Positions 1-7,154 of a stretch of DNA of 8,519 nucleotides are shown here, piece after piece (position 1 is the stretch's first letter; every line of letters starts with the position of its first letter). The stretch is from Desulfobacteraceae bacterium UBA2230 (GTDB lineage: Bacteria; Desulfobacterota; Desulfobacteria; Desulfobacterales; Desulfosarcinaceae), in the NCBI GenBank assembly GCA_002348005.1, contig DDYQ01000141.1, positions 3,289 to 11,807 on the forward strand, read 5' to 3'. The position numbers were made by a program, and so were the translations under genes. The notes below the pieces were generated by a model. It saw nothing but the letters and a program-made list of their open reading frames with translations, did not search any database and was not told the DNA's origin.

Positions 1-635
1 GTCCCATCAACAATTCAGCGACGAATTCCCGGACGATGTTCATTATGGCGGCGGCCATGGGGTTGAAGGACCGGTATACCCAGGCGCATGCCCAACGGGT
101 CGCGATCTATGCCAGGCGCCTGGCACTTCGGCTCGGCGTTTCGGAAGGGGAAGCGGATCTGATCGCCCTGGGCGGCTTGCTCCATGATGTGGGCAAACTG
201 GCGCTTAGCGACCGCATATTCAGCAACCAGAAAGCCGATCTCTCCAGTGAACTGATCTGGGAAGTCAAAATTCACCCGGTCCTCGGCGCCGCGATGTTAA
301 AGCGCCTCAACTGCTCGGAAACCATCTGTGATGTAGCCCTATGCCATCATGAACGCATTGATGGAAGCGGCTATCCTTTTGGGCTCAAGGGGGATGCCAT
401 CCCGCTGAGTGCCAGAATCGTCAGCGTCGCCGATTGCTTCGATGCCATTACAACCGATCGCCCCTACCAGAAGCGTCAAAGCTGCAATGAGGCCATTATC
501 GCCTTGAGTGAAATGGCCGGCAAACACCTGTCCGCCGGCCTGGTGGCCTTGTTCATCGACGATATCCGTCGCAACGGAATGGTCCAGGACCAGATCTCGG
601 GCCGCATCGCCCGCGAAGGCTGCCTGCCCAACTAA
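1..635 (+). CDS. HD-GYP domain cyclic-di-GMP phosphodiesterase (5' partial)
   Basis: The family hydrolyses the second messenger c-di-GMP to pGpG or GMP in the cytoplasm, using a di- or tri-metal centre. Numbering from the ATG at base 36, the metal-ligand pattern looks complete: H18 in a THAQRV-like helix, HD at 50-51 followed by VGK, H80, the HH pair at 104-105, the signature HHERIDGSGYP at 104-114, and D133 in RIVSVAD, then DRPYQ at 141-145. The domain fills almost the whole visible protein and ends in a short tail. The frame is open from base 3 to the left edge, and the ATG at 36 has no convincing Shine-Dalgarno sequence. The true start therefore probably lies outside the window, perhaps with an upstream sensory or receiver domain. 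A stand-alone protein of about 199 residues starting at 36 remains possible. The helix before the metal site ends in GKHLSAGLVALF, where the family usually has G..FDP.LV..F. No neighbour explains its signal. Family assignment is firm; activity is inferred from motifs. Confidence 0.9.
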   Translation, partial: PINNSATNSRTMFIMAAAMGLKDRYTQAHAQRVAIYARRLALRLGVSEGEADLIALGGLLHDVGKLALSDRIFSNQKADLSSELIWEVKIHPVLGAAMLKRLNCSETICDVALCHHERIDGSGYPFGLKGDAIPLSARIVSVADCFDAITTDRPYQKRQSCNEAIIALSEMAGKHLSAGLVALFIDDIRRNGMVQDQISGRIAREGCLPN

Positions 636-854
636 TACTACCTCCTTAAAGTCTTCCGTCAGATCGCGTTTGGTCACAACAGAACAGCTGCCGCGCCGGT
701 CTGTCCGAAGACATGCCCGCTTCTTGCCCGCACAATTGATACGACGAAAAAGATCAAAGCGCCCGGCCTGGCTTCCGAATGTGCTGAAACCTGGGCGATA
801 TTGCTTTCAGGATACCGGAAATTACTACGAGGCGGCCGCAAACGACTGTGCGAG

Positions 855-892
855 TTCCGCCCGTCGCACCAGGCGGAAACCTTCCGCAGGAA
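855..892 (+). repeat. Cluster of mutually exclusive short inverted repeats
   Basis: TTCCGCC (855-861) can pair with GGCGGAA (872-878) around a 10-base loop. GCGGAA (873-878) can instead pair with TTCCGC (882-887) around the 3-base loop ACC. TTCC (882-885) can also pair with GGAA (889-892). The alternatives share the same strand, so only one can form at a time. There is no T-run after them, so a simple intrinsic terminator is unlikely. They lie upstream of the putative trkA promoter, so they may be a protein-binding site, the end of an upstream transcript, or chance in GC-rich DNA. Confidence 0.35.
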
Positions 893-923
893 TTGCTGTT
901 CGGCAGTTCAGGAATGCGGCTAT

Positions 924-952
924 TTGACACCAATGGTGCACTATAGTAAGGT
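924..952 (+). promoter_or_regulatory. Putative sigma-70-type promoter for trkAH
   Basis: A perfect TTGACA -35 box (924-929) is followed after 17 bases by TAAGGT (947-952), a weak -10 box that keeps the conserved TA....T positions. A better-looking TATAGT (942-947) is only 12 bases away from the -35 box, too close for standard spacing. Transcription would start near 958-960, about 50 bases before the trkA ATG. It is the only strong -35 box I found in this gap. Assignment rests on sequence match alone. Confidence 0.4.
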
Positions 953-958
953 TGCTGC

Positions 959-982
959 GGTTTCGGGTAACAATCCGAAATC
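959..982 (+). promoter_or_regulatory. Hairpin in the trkA 5' leader
   Basis: TTTCGG (961-966) and CCGAAA (975-980) form a perfect 6 bp stem. It extends to 8 bp by a G-T pair (960/981) and a G-C pair (959/982), with an 8-base loop GTAACAAT. If the promoter call is right, the stem sits at the very 5' end of the trkAH mRNA, where hairpins are known to protect some messages from decay. It leaves the ribosome binding site at 996-1000 free. A regulatory role is inference. Confidence 0.4.
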
Positions 983-995
983 ACTTTATTAACAA

Positions 996-1000
996 AGAGG
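996..1000 (+). promoter_or_regulatory. Ribosome binding site of trkA
   Basis: AGAGG lies 8 bases before the ATG at 1009. It decides the start: an in-frame ATG at 952 would add 19 residues unlike any TrkA N-terminus, whereas 1009 gives the usual MKIVIVGAGEVG opening. Confidence 0.8.
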
Positions 1001-1008
1001 AATTCACC

Positions 1009-2373
1009 ATGAAAATCGTTATTGTGGGCGCCGGCGAAGTGGGATACCACATCGCCAGCCGCCTTGCGCTTGAAGATAAGGATGTCATCGTGGTGGATAA
1101 AAACCCGGATGCCGTCCGGCGCATCGCCGACGATATCGATGTCAGGACGCTGATCGGGTCCGGCAGCAGTCCATCCGTGCTGGAAGAGGCCGGCATCCGT
1201 GAAGCCGAAATCCTGCTGGCGGTCACCAACAGTGACGAGACCAATCTGGTGGCCTGCCTGGTGGCAAATATGCTCTCACCGGCCACCAAGAAACTGGCCC
1301 GCATCAGGGGCGCCGATTTCGATCAGTATCACCAGACCTTCCGCGAAATGCCTCCGCACATTGACACGGTCATCAATCCCGAGATCGAAGTTGTCAAAAC
1401 GATTGAGAGTCTTATGCGCGTCCCCGGCGCCGTTGACGTGGGCTCATTCGCCGATGGCAGAATAAAATTCGTAGGGGTCTATCTGGAAGAGAAAGCCCGC
1501 CTCGCGGGTGTTCGACTGTCTGACTTGCCCGATTTGCTGGGCGATCGTCGGCCCCTGATCGCCGCGGTCGTCAGGGAAGAAGAATTGATCATCCCCACCG
1601 GCAAGGATCGTCTGCTGCCGGGTGATTTGGTTTATTTCATCAGCGAAGACAAAGATCTGCTGGACACCCTTTCGGTATTCGACAAGCATGCCAAACCCGT
1701 TAAAAAAGTGCTGGTGATCGGCGGTGGCCGCATCGGTCTGCGTCTGGCGTTAAAGCTTGAACAGCAGGGGATTTACTGCAAGGTCATTGAAAAAAAGGCC
1801 GAACGCTGTAAATTGCTGGCGGAACGTTTGGATAAAGCCGTCGTTCTGCACGGCGACGGGTCGGATCAGAACCTGCTGAATGAAGAGAATATCAGTGATA
1901 TCGACGTGGTCGTGACCCTCACCAACGATGAAGAGACCAACATACTGGCTTCTCTGCTGGCAAAGCGCCTGGGCGCCGGTAAAGCCATTACCAAAATCAG
2001 CAAGTTCAGTTATTTTCCTCTGGTGACGGCGATCGGCCTCGAGCAAGTGGTCAGCCCGCGGCTTTCGGCCATCAATACGATTCTGCAGCATATCCGGCGC
2101 GGAAAAGTTCTTTCGGCGATCTCCCTTAAAGGCGAACAGGCGGAAGCCCTGGAAGCCGTAGCGCTGGAGACGTCCGATATTGTCTCCAAACCTCTGCGCC
2201 GCATTTCCTTTCCCAAGGGCGCCATTGTCGCCGGCATCATCCGCAGAGATAAAATCATCATTCCCACCGGCGACAGCATCATCGAACCGGACGATCGCAT
2301 TATAATTTTCGCCCACCGCAAGGCGATCAGCGGAATTGAAAAGATACTCGCAGTCAAACTGGAGTACTTTTAA
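1009..2373 (+). CDS. trkA: Trk system potassium uptake protein TrkA
   Basis: TrkA is the peripheral cytoplasmic subunit of the Trk K+ uptake system. It binds NAD(H)/nucleotides and gates the TrkH pore. The 454 residues match the usual length of the two-RCK form. The first Rossmann half opens with GAGEVG (G7, G9, G12) and has the acidic nucleotide-binding residue D30 at the end of strand two. A TrkA-C-type half follows at roughly 140-225. The second Rossmann half opens with VLVIGGGRIG (234-243), with acidic E261, and a second TrkA-C half runs to the C-terminus, including SKPLRRISFPKGAIVAGIIR and the terminal IIIF segment. Neither half looks degenerate. The stop codon TAA (2371-2373) overlaps the trkH ATG by one base, so the two are almost certainly co-transcribed and translationally coupled, giving matched amounts of gate and channel. 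A likely promoter and leader hairpin lie just upstream. No frameshift or truncation is seen. Confidence 0.97.
   Translation: MKIVIVGAGEVGYHIASRLALEDKDVIVVDKNPDAVRRIADDIDVRTLIGSGSSPSVLEEAGIREAEILLAVTNSDETNLVACLVANMLSPATKKLARIRGADFDQYHQTFREMPPHIDTVINPEIEVVKTIESLMRVPGAVDVGSFADGRIKFVGVYLEEKARLAGVRLSDLPDLLGDRRPLIAAVVREEELIIPTGKDRLLPGDLVYFISEDKDLLDTLSVFDKHAKPVKKVLVIGGGRIGLRLALKLEQQGIYCKVIEKKAERCKLLAERLDKAVVLHGDGSDQNLLNEENISDIDVVVTLTNDEETNILASLLAKRLGAGKAITKISKFSYFPLVTAIGLEQVVSPRLSAINTILQHIRRGKVLSAISLKGEQAEALEAVALETSDIVSKPLRRISFPKGAIVAGIIRRDKIIIPTGDSIIEPDDRIIIFAHRKAISGIEKILAVKLEYF
2361..2364 (+). promoter_or_regulatory. Ribosome binding site of trkH inside trkA
   Basis: GGAG lies within the last codons of trkA, 8 bases before the trkH ATG at 2373. 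With the TAATG stop/start overlap this points to translational coupling and fixes the trkH start. Confidence 0.8.
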
Positions 2374-3821
2374 TGCGCTGGCGCTATATCGCCTATGCAA
2401 TTGGAAGCCTGATCCTGTTTCTGGGCATCGCCAAGATCGTTCCCCTGGTGTTCGGCTTGTATTACCAGGACCAGAGTGTTCGACCCCTGCTGCTTTCAAT
2501 CGCCATCACGGTTTCTTGCGGAGCGGTGTCTTTTTTCTTCTTTCGCAAGCATCGTACGGCCTACATCAGTCAGCGCGAAGGCATGGCCATAGTGGCGTTG
2601 GGATGGACGGCGGTGGGATTGTTCGGCGCCCTGCCGTTCTATCTAAGCGGTCCGCACTGGAGCTTTGTGAATGCGCTGTTCGAGTCCATGAGCGGATTTA
2701 CCACCACCGGTGCTTCCATCCTGACCGATATCGAAGCATTGCCCAAAGGATTGCTGATGTGGCGCAGTTTTATCCAGTGGCTCGGCGGTATGGGCATTAT
2801 CGTTTTATCCATCGCGATCCTGCCCTTCCTGGGAGTCGGTGGCATGCAGCTCTACAAAGCCGAAGTCCCCAGCCCCGTACCGGACAAACTGAAACCGCGC
2901 ATCCGCGACACCGCCATGGTCCTGTGGAAAGTCTATGCCCTGTTTTCGTTGGCCGAGGTGGTGTTGTTGATGTTGGGCGGCATGAGTTTTTTCGATGCCT
3001 TATGCCACGCCTTCACCACCATGCCGACCGGCGGCTTTTCAACCTGGAATACTTCGGTTGCCCATTTTGACAGCCTTTACATTGATATGGTTTTTATCTT
3101 CTTCATGATCGTTGCCGGGATCAATTTTTCTCTGCATTATCAATTTCTGCGCGGCCGGACGCTGGTTTTCTGGAAAGATGCCGAATGTCGCTTCTTCCTG
3201 CTGGCGGTGTTGCTGCTGGTCATGGTGGTTACTTTTGATATCTGGGGGCCGGTCTACGACTCTCTGGCCGCGGCCCTGCGGTACGGCGCATTTCAGATCG
3301 TTTCGATCGTGACCACAACCGGCTATGCCACCGCCGATTACGAGCAGTGGCCCGCCATGTCCCAGGTCATTCTGCTGGCCTGCATGTTTCTGGGGGCCTC
3401 GGCCGGTTCGACCGGCGGAGGGATGAAATGCCTGCGGATTATGCTCTGCTTCAAGTACTGCTACCGGGAGCTTTTTTCTTTAGTGCATCCCCGGGCGGTG
3501 ACTGCCATCAAGATCAGCGGCCACACGGTCTCCGAAGACGTCATGCGCAGTGTTCTGGGTTTTCTGGCCCTCTATATCGCTCTATTCGGTTTGGCCGCGG
3601 TCCTGCTGGCCGGCATGGGTACCGATTTCGTCACTGCCTTCGGGGCGGTTGCGGCCACCATCGGCAATATCGGCCCTGGATTCGGCACCGTCGGGCCCAT
3701 GGAAAACTATACCGCACTTCCGATGCTGGGAAAATGGCTGCTGATCTGGTGCATGCTCTTAGGGCGCCTTGAGATTTTTACAGTGCTGATTCTTCTGGTG
3801 CCGGAGTTCTGGAGAAAGTAG
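2373..3821 (+). CDS. trkH: Trk potassium transporter membrane subunit TrkH
   Basis: TrkH is the inner-membrane, K+-conducting subunit of the Trk system and works with TrkA. The 482 residues are full length and strongly hydrophobic, as expected for four repeated M1-P-M2 units plus extra N-terminal helices. All four pore loops are visible with their filter glycines: FTTTGAS (G113), TTMPTGGFST (G220-G221), VTTTGYA (G317) and ATIGNIGPG (G431 or G434). Glycine in every loop is the pattern of K+-selective members. Other family signatures are QWLGGMGIIVLS after the first pore loop, the GVGGMQLYKAEVPSP stretch at its cytoplasmic end, GASAGSTGGGMKCLR before the fourth repeat, and the closing LGRLEIFTVLILLVPEFW. 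The start is set by the GGAG site and the one-base overlap with trkA. Transcription probably ends at the hairpin near 3988-4021, since I see no earlier terminator. TrkG and KtrB are related, but the partner gene and sequence fit TrkH best. Confidence 0.96.
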   Translation: MRWRYIAYAIGSLILFLGIAKIVPLVFGLYYQDQSVRPLLLSIAITVSCGAVSFFFFRKHRTAYISQREGMAIVALGWTAVGLFGALPFYLSGPHWSFVNALFESMSGFTTTGASILTDIEALPKGLLMWRSFIQWLGGMGIIVLSIAILPFLGVGGMQLYKAEVPSPVPDKLKPRIRDTAMVLWKVYALFSLAEVVLLMLGGMSFFDALCHAFTTMPTGGFSTWNTSVAHFDSLYIDMVFIFFMIVAGINFSLHYQFLRGRTLVFWKDAECRFFLLAVLLLVMVVTFDIWGPVYDSLAAALRYGAFQIVSIVTTTGYATADYEQWPAMSQVILLACMFLGASAGSTGGGMKCLRIMLCFKYCYRELFSLVHPRAVTAIKISGHTVSEDVMRSVLGFLALYIALFGLAAVLLAGMGTDFVTAFGAVAATIGNIGPGFGTVGPMENYTALPMLGKWLLIWCMLLGRLEIFTVLILLVPEFWRK

Positions 3822-3987
3822 AAGCAGGGTAGGCGATCGTTTGACTTACGCGCATCAGATGCCGTGTGCTGTTGTTCTGAGAGCGCAACCTGGCCGTAGC
3901 AACGGTGCTGGTGCCGGATCAGCCGACCCGGGACCCGCCGCCTTTGCCGCACCATCGGTGATCCCGCCTGTCACCACCGGACAATAA

Positions 3988-4021
3988 CGAAAAGGGTCGC
4001 CCCCGGGGGCCGCCCTTTTCG
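3988..4021 (+). terminator. Bidirectional-type intrinsic terminator after trkH
   Basis: CGAAAAGGG (3988-3996) pairs with CCCTTTTCG (4013-4021). The stem continues inward through a T-G pair (3997/4012), one C-C mismatch (3998/4011) and four G-C pairs to a CCGG loop (4003-4006). The A-run on the left arm and the T-run on the right arm allow termination on either strand. The T-run is only four bases and lies inside the stem. It sits 167 bases after the trkH stop codon and before the next gene's promoter, as expected for the end of the trkAH transcript. Confidence 0.7.
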
Positions 4022-4085
4022 ACCGGGCCTGGGGTTACGCGATAAAACTGAATGCCCCTTCATTGCCGGAGCCCGGCTTACAATC

Positions 4086-4114
4086 TTTTCATACGGCGGA
4101 AGTGATGTTATATA
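4086..4114 (+). promoter_or_regulatory. Putative promoter of the PEP/pyruvate-binding gene
   Basis: TTTTCA (4086-4091, four of six matches to TTGACA) and TATATA (4109-4114, four of six matches to TATAAT) are separated by 17 bases. The -10 box lies in a TA repeat (4109-4117), the most AT-rich spot of the gap. It lies downstream of the terminator and 77 bases before the start codon, which fits independent transcription of the next gene. Confidence 0.4.
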
Positions 4115-4190
4115 TATGCACACGCAATACCCCCCATCGACCGGCGAAACAGCGCTCTCCCATTAACAGGCCGGACGGAAAGCGGCGGCT

Positions 4191-7154
4191 ATGAAGTTGG
4201 CGATCGATCCATTCAGTACCGATTTCGATACCCGTTTCAAGTTGTTTCATGAATTGATGAACCGCAAGGTTCGGGACATCCTCTTGGTCTCGACGCCTTA
4301 CGACGCCTGGATCCTTGAAGAGGACTGCCGCCTCTCCGAGCGCATCATCAGCGAATACCGCGGACTGAACCTGAGCAAACCGCCGCGGCTGACCTGGGTG
4401 CGTTCTGCAGAAGAGGCCCTCAGCACCCTGGATCAAAGATCGTTCGATCTGGTGCTGACCATGGCTTACCTGTCCGACATGCCTCCGGGCGAGCTCGGCC
4501 TCAAAATCAAGGCCAAGGCACCGGACTTGCCGGTTGTGCTCCTGTCCCAGGTGCTGCTGGCCGTCGAAAACGACCGGACGACGCCCTCGGAAGGCATCGA
4601 CCATCATTTTATCTGGTCGGGCAACACGGATATTCTGGTTGCTTTGATCAAGAGCGCCGAGGACCGGATGAACGTGGAGCGCGATACCCGTGCGGCCGGT
4701 ATCCGCGTTCTGCTGCTGGTGCAGGATTCGCCGCTCTTTCTTTCTTCTCTGCTGCCGATTCTTTACAGAGAAGTCGTTTGCCAGACCCAGGCGCTCATCG
4801 AAAGCGGTTTAAATGAAGAACACCGCCTCCTGACCATGCGGGCGCGTCCCAAGATCTTGATCGCCGCAAGTTATGAGGAAGCCCTTGCACTGTTCGAACG
4901 CTACGAACCATTTGTGCTGGGGGTGATTTCGGATGGCCATATCCGGCGCGCCGGACAGGTCGATGCCCACGCCGCAGGCGACCTGCTGGACCACATCAGG
5001 AAGGAGCGCTTCGACATCCCCCTGCTGCTGACCGGCCGGCCTGAAGACCAGGCGATCGCCGACCGCACCGGCGCTATCTGGGTCGATAAAATGTCGCCTT
5101 TTCTAAAAGGCCAGGTACGCGTTTTCTTCAAAGAACAGCTGGGTTTTGGGGACTTCATCTTCCGCCGGCCGGATGGCACAGCGATCCACAGTGCCGACAA
5201 CCTGCGCACGCTGGCCGAAGGGATTCTTACCGTCCCCGATGATGCTTTCATACTGCATACCCAGCGCAACGATTTCTCGCGCTGGCTCTTCGCGCGCACC
5301 GAAATTGTACTGGCCTCCAAGCTGCGGCCCCTGAGCGGCCGGGACTTTCCTGATCTGGCCAGCCACCGACACTACTTGGCTGAATTGATCCTGACGCGGC
5401 ATCGGCGGCGGCACATAGGCGTGGTCGCCAATTTCGACGCCTCTGATTTCGATCCGGCAACCGAATTTTCCAAAATCGGCAAAGGGTCGTTGGGCGGCAA
5501 GGCACGCGGATTGGCCTTCGCAGGTTCGCTGCTGCGTCACAACCCCCAGCTGCACCAGGCCTTCGACAGGACCCGGATCCGTATCCCGCAGACTCTGGTG
5601 GTCACCACCGATGCCTTCGATCGCTTTGTGGAAGATAATGGTTTGGCCGCAATGGCAACGAACGATCTGCCCGATGAAACCATCGCCGAAAAGTTTTTGG
5701 CGGGCAGCGTTTCCGATGAACTGCGCCGCGCCCTGGAAACGTTCCTGCGACACACGCACTACCCGCTGGCCGTGCGCTCCTCGAGCCTGCTCGAGGACGC
5801 TCAGCTGCACGCCTACGCCGGCTTGTACCGGACCTACATGCTGCCCAATGATCATCCCGATCCAGACCAGCGCCTCGAACACCTCCTGCAGGCCCTCAAA
5901 CTGGTGTATGCTTCCACCTACTTTCAGGGCCCTCGGGCATATGCCAAGCGGGTGGGGCACCGAACCGAAGAAGAAAAAATGGCGGTTATCATCCAGCAAC
6001 TGGTCGGCAGCCGTTATGGGGAATTCTTCTACCCGGCTATTTCCGGTGTGGCTCAATCTTACAATTACTACCCACAATCACGGATCAGACCTGAGGACGG
6101 CATTGCGGTAATCGCGCTGGGGCTGGGGCGACTGGTCGTCTCGGGCGAGCGCTCCTTGCGCTTTTGCCCCAAATATCCAAAACTGCTGCCGCAGCGCGCC
6201 ACCGTGGACGATGTCCTGACGTTCGCGCAGCGCAGTTTTTATGCCCTGCGCCTCGGCCACTGGCCAACATTGGGTTTTGACGAAAGCGTGACCCTCGTGC
6301 GGCGCGATGTCAGCGCTGCCGCCGACGAAGCCCCCGTGGCCTTTTTGAGCAGCACCTATGTGCCCGAAGAGCACCGCGTCCGGGACACCGTGCAGGTGCC
6401 CGGCGTGCGTTTGCTGACATTCGCCGCCGTGCTTAAATACGAGCTTTTTCCCCTGGCCCAGATTCTGCGGGAGATGCTGGCGATGTGCGAAGAAGGCATG
6501 GGCCGATCGGTGGAGATCGAATTTACGCTGAACTTCGCCTCACCCGATCAGAATACGGCCGAATTTGTATTACTTCAAGTGCGCCCCATGACCGCTCGTC
6601 AGTCCTCGGTTCAGGTGGACATTCAGGAAGCCGAGATCGGTCAGGCAATTTGCTTCTCGCAAAATGCCATAGGAAACACAGGCGGCTGCAGGGTGACCGA
6701 TATCATCTACATCAAGCCGGATGTCTTCCAGGCCGCACACACCCGCCTGGTGGCACGGCAGATCTCCGAACTGAACAGGATTTTGGAACAGGCCGGGCGC
6801 AAATACATGCTCATCGGACCCGGCCGTTGGGGTTCCGAAGATTCCTGGCTGGGAATTCCGGTGCAATGGGCCGATATATCGGGAGTGGGTGCCATTGTAG
6901 AGACCACGTCCGAAGAACTGAGGGCCGAACCCTCTCAGGGATCACATTTTTTTCACAACCTGGCGTCGCTTGAAATCAGTTACCTGTGCGTAAGCGATCA
7001 GGCCCCCGACAGGATTGACTGGCAATGGCTGACGGCTCAACCGATAGCCCACCAAACCACCTATGTCGGCCATGTGCATTTAAGCACGCCGTTGATACTG
7101 AAAGTGGACGGGCGCACCTCGCGCGGCGTTCTTGTGCGGACAGGCAGTGCCTGA
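4191..7154 (+). CDS. PEP/pyruvate-binding (PPDK N-domain) protein with receiver-like domains
   Basis: The 987-residue, probably cytoplasmic protein has four parts. Residues 24-135 form a receiver-like fold that has lost the phosphorylation site: DLVLTM at 86-91 has M91 where the acceptor Asp would be. Residues 172-315 form a second receiver-like domain that keeps candidates for the key residues: D179, D248 in VISD, T281 and K300. Residues 430-800 match the nucleotide-binding ATP-grasp domain of pyruvate phosphate dikinase/PEP synthase, with GSLGGKARG (432-440), PLAVRSSSLLED (525-536) and QVRPM (796-800). The last 187 residues form a different domain with GPGRWGS (876-882) and GSHFFHN (917-923). 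The swivelling phosphohistidine domain and the PEP/pyruvate TIM barrel are absent, so normal PEP synthase activity is unlikely. I recall similar proteins, often labelled PEP synthase or PEP/pyruvate-binding protein, in Bacteroidota and deltaproteobacteria, without a known function. The start is the first ATG after an in-frame stop at 4164, with only a weak GGA (4177-4179) as ribosome binding site. It appears monocistronic and faces the rhomboid gene. Confidence 0.88.
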   Translation: MKLAIDPFSTDFDTRFKLFHELMNRKVRDILLVSTPYDAWILEEDCRLSERIISEYRGLNLSKPPRLTWVRSAEEALSTLDQRSFDLVLTMAYLSDMPPGELGLKIKAKAPDLPVVLLSQVLLAVENDRTTPSEGIDHHFIWSGNTDILVALIKSAEDRMNVERDTRAAGIRVLLLVQDSPLFLSSLLPILYREVVCQTQALIESGLNEEHRLLTMRARPKILIAASYEEALALFERYEPFVLGVISDGHIRRAGQVDAHAAGDLLDHIRKERFDIPLLLTGRPEDQAIADRTGAIWVDKMSPFLKGQVRVFFKEQLGFGDFIFRRPDGTAIHSADNLRTLAEGILTVPDDAFILHTQRNDFSRWLFARTEIVLASKLRPLSGRDFPDLASHRHYLAELILTRHRRRHIGVVANFDASDFDPATEFSKIGKGSLGGKARGLAFAGSLLRHNPQLHQAFDRTRIRIPQTLVVTTDAFDRFVEDNGLAAMATNDLPDETIAEKFLAGSVSDELRRALETFLRHTHYPLAVRSSSLLEDAQLHAYAGLYRTYMLPNDHPDPDQRLEHLLQALKLVYASTYFQGPRAYAKRVGHRTEEEKMAVIIQQLVGSRYGEFFYPAISGVAQSYNYYPQSRIRPEDGIAVIALGLGRLVVSGERSLRFCPKYPKLLPQRATVDDVLTFAQRSFYALRLGHWPTLGFDESVTLVRRDVSAAADEAPVAFLSSTYVPEEHRVRDTVQVPGVRLLTFAAVLKYELFPLAQILREMLAMCEEGMGRSVEIEFTLNFASPDQNTAEFVLLQVRPMTARQSSVQVDIQEAEIGQAICFSQNAIGNTGGCRVTDIIYIKPDVFQAAHTRLVARQISELNRILEQAGRKYMLIGPGRWGSEDSWLGIPVQWADISGVGAIVETTSEELRAEPSQGSHFFHNLASLEISYLCVSDQAPDRIDWQWLTAQPIAHQTTYVGHVHLSTPLILKVDGRTSRGVLVRTGSA

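Larger units (their letters stand above)
636..1008. other. Intergenic region between HD-GYP gene and trkA
   Basis: This 373 bp stretch has no convincing gene: the open frames across it are short, lack ribosome binding sites and resemble no family I know. Its left two thirds show nothing beyond small inverted repeats around 855-892. Its right end holds the probable trkA promoter, leader hairpin and ribosome binding site, described separately. I see no T-tailed terminator directly after the HD-GYP stop codon. Confidence 0.6.
3822..4190. other. Intergenic region between trkH and the PEP/pyruvate-binding gene
   Basis: This 369 bp gap contains no supportable gene. From 3822 to about 3956 I see nothing recognisable. 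A small inverted repeat GGTGA/TCACC (3957-3961/3971-3975) comes next, then the strong terminator-like hairpin at 3988-4021. Nested GC-rich repeats follow (CCGGGC 4023-4028 with GCCCGG 4071-4076; GGGG 4031-4034 with CCCC 4055-4058; GCCGG 4065-4069 with CCGGC 4073-4077). A putative promoter at 4086-4114 and about 75 bases of leader before the ATG at 4191 complete the gap. Confidence 0.6.

Noticed and set aside
994..1011. AAAGAGGAATTCACCATG looks like a cloning-vector ribosome site with an EcoRI site before the ATG
   Set aside because: It is a short chance match. The flanks on both sides are ordinary genomic sequence continuous with a native trkA gene.
3841..3869. TTGACT (3841-3846) as a promoter after trkH
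   Set aside because: There is no acceptable -10 box at 16-18 bases spacing and no gene before the terminator at 3988-4021.
3985..4060. Possible c-di-GMP (GEMM) riboswitch, prompted by a GGGGTTAC segment and a nearby HD-GYP gene
   Set aside because: The conserved GCAAA core and tetraloop/receptor arrangement of GEMM are missing. The first half is a plain terminator stem. The HD-GYP gene is more than 3 kb away.
5103..6077. Long minus-strand open frame (324 codons) opposite the dikinase-like gene, and a similar one at 1750-2499 opposite trkA
   Set aside because: Both lie antisense to well-conserved genes with clear motifs, have no ribosome binding site and give low-complexity, unfamiliar proteins. 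This is typical of GC-rich coding DNA read backwards.
7141..7153. CAGGCAGTGCCTG hairpin over the stop codon of the dikinase-like gene
   Set aside because: It is a five-base stem with a three-base loop and no following T-run, too weak to call a terminator.
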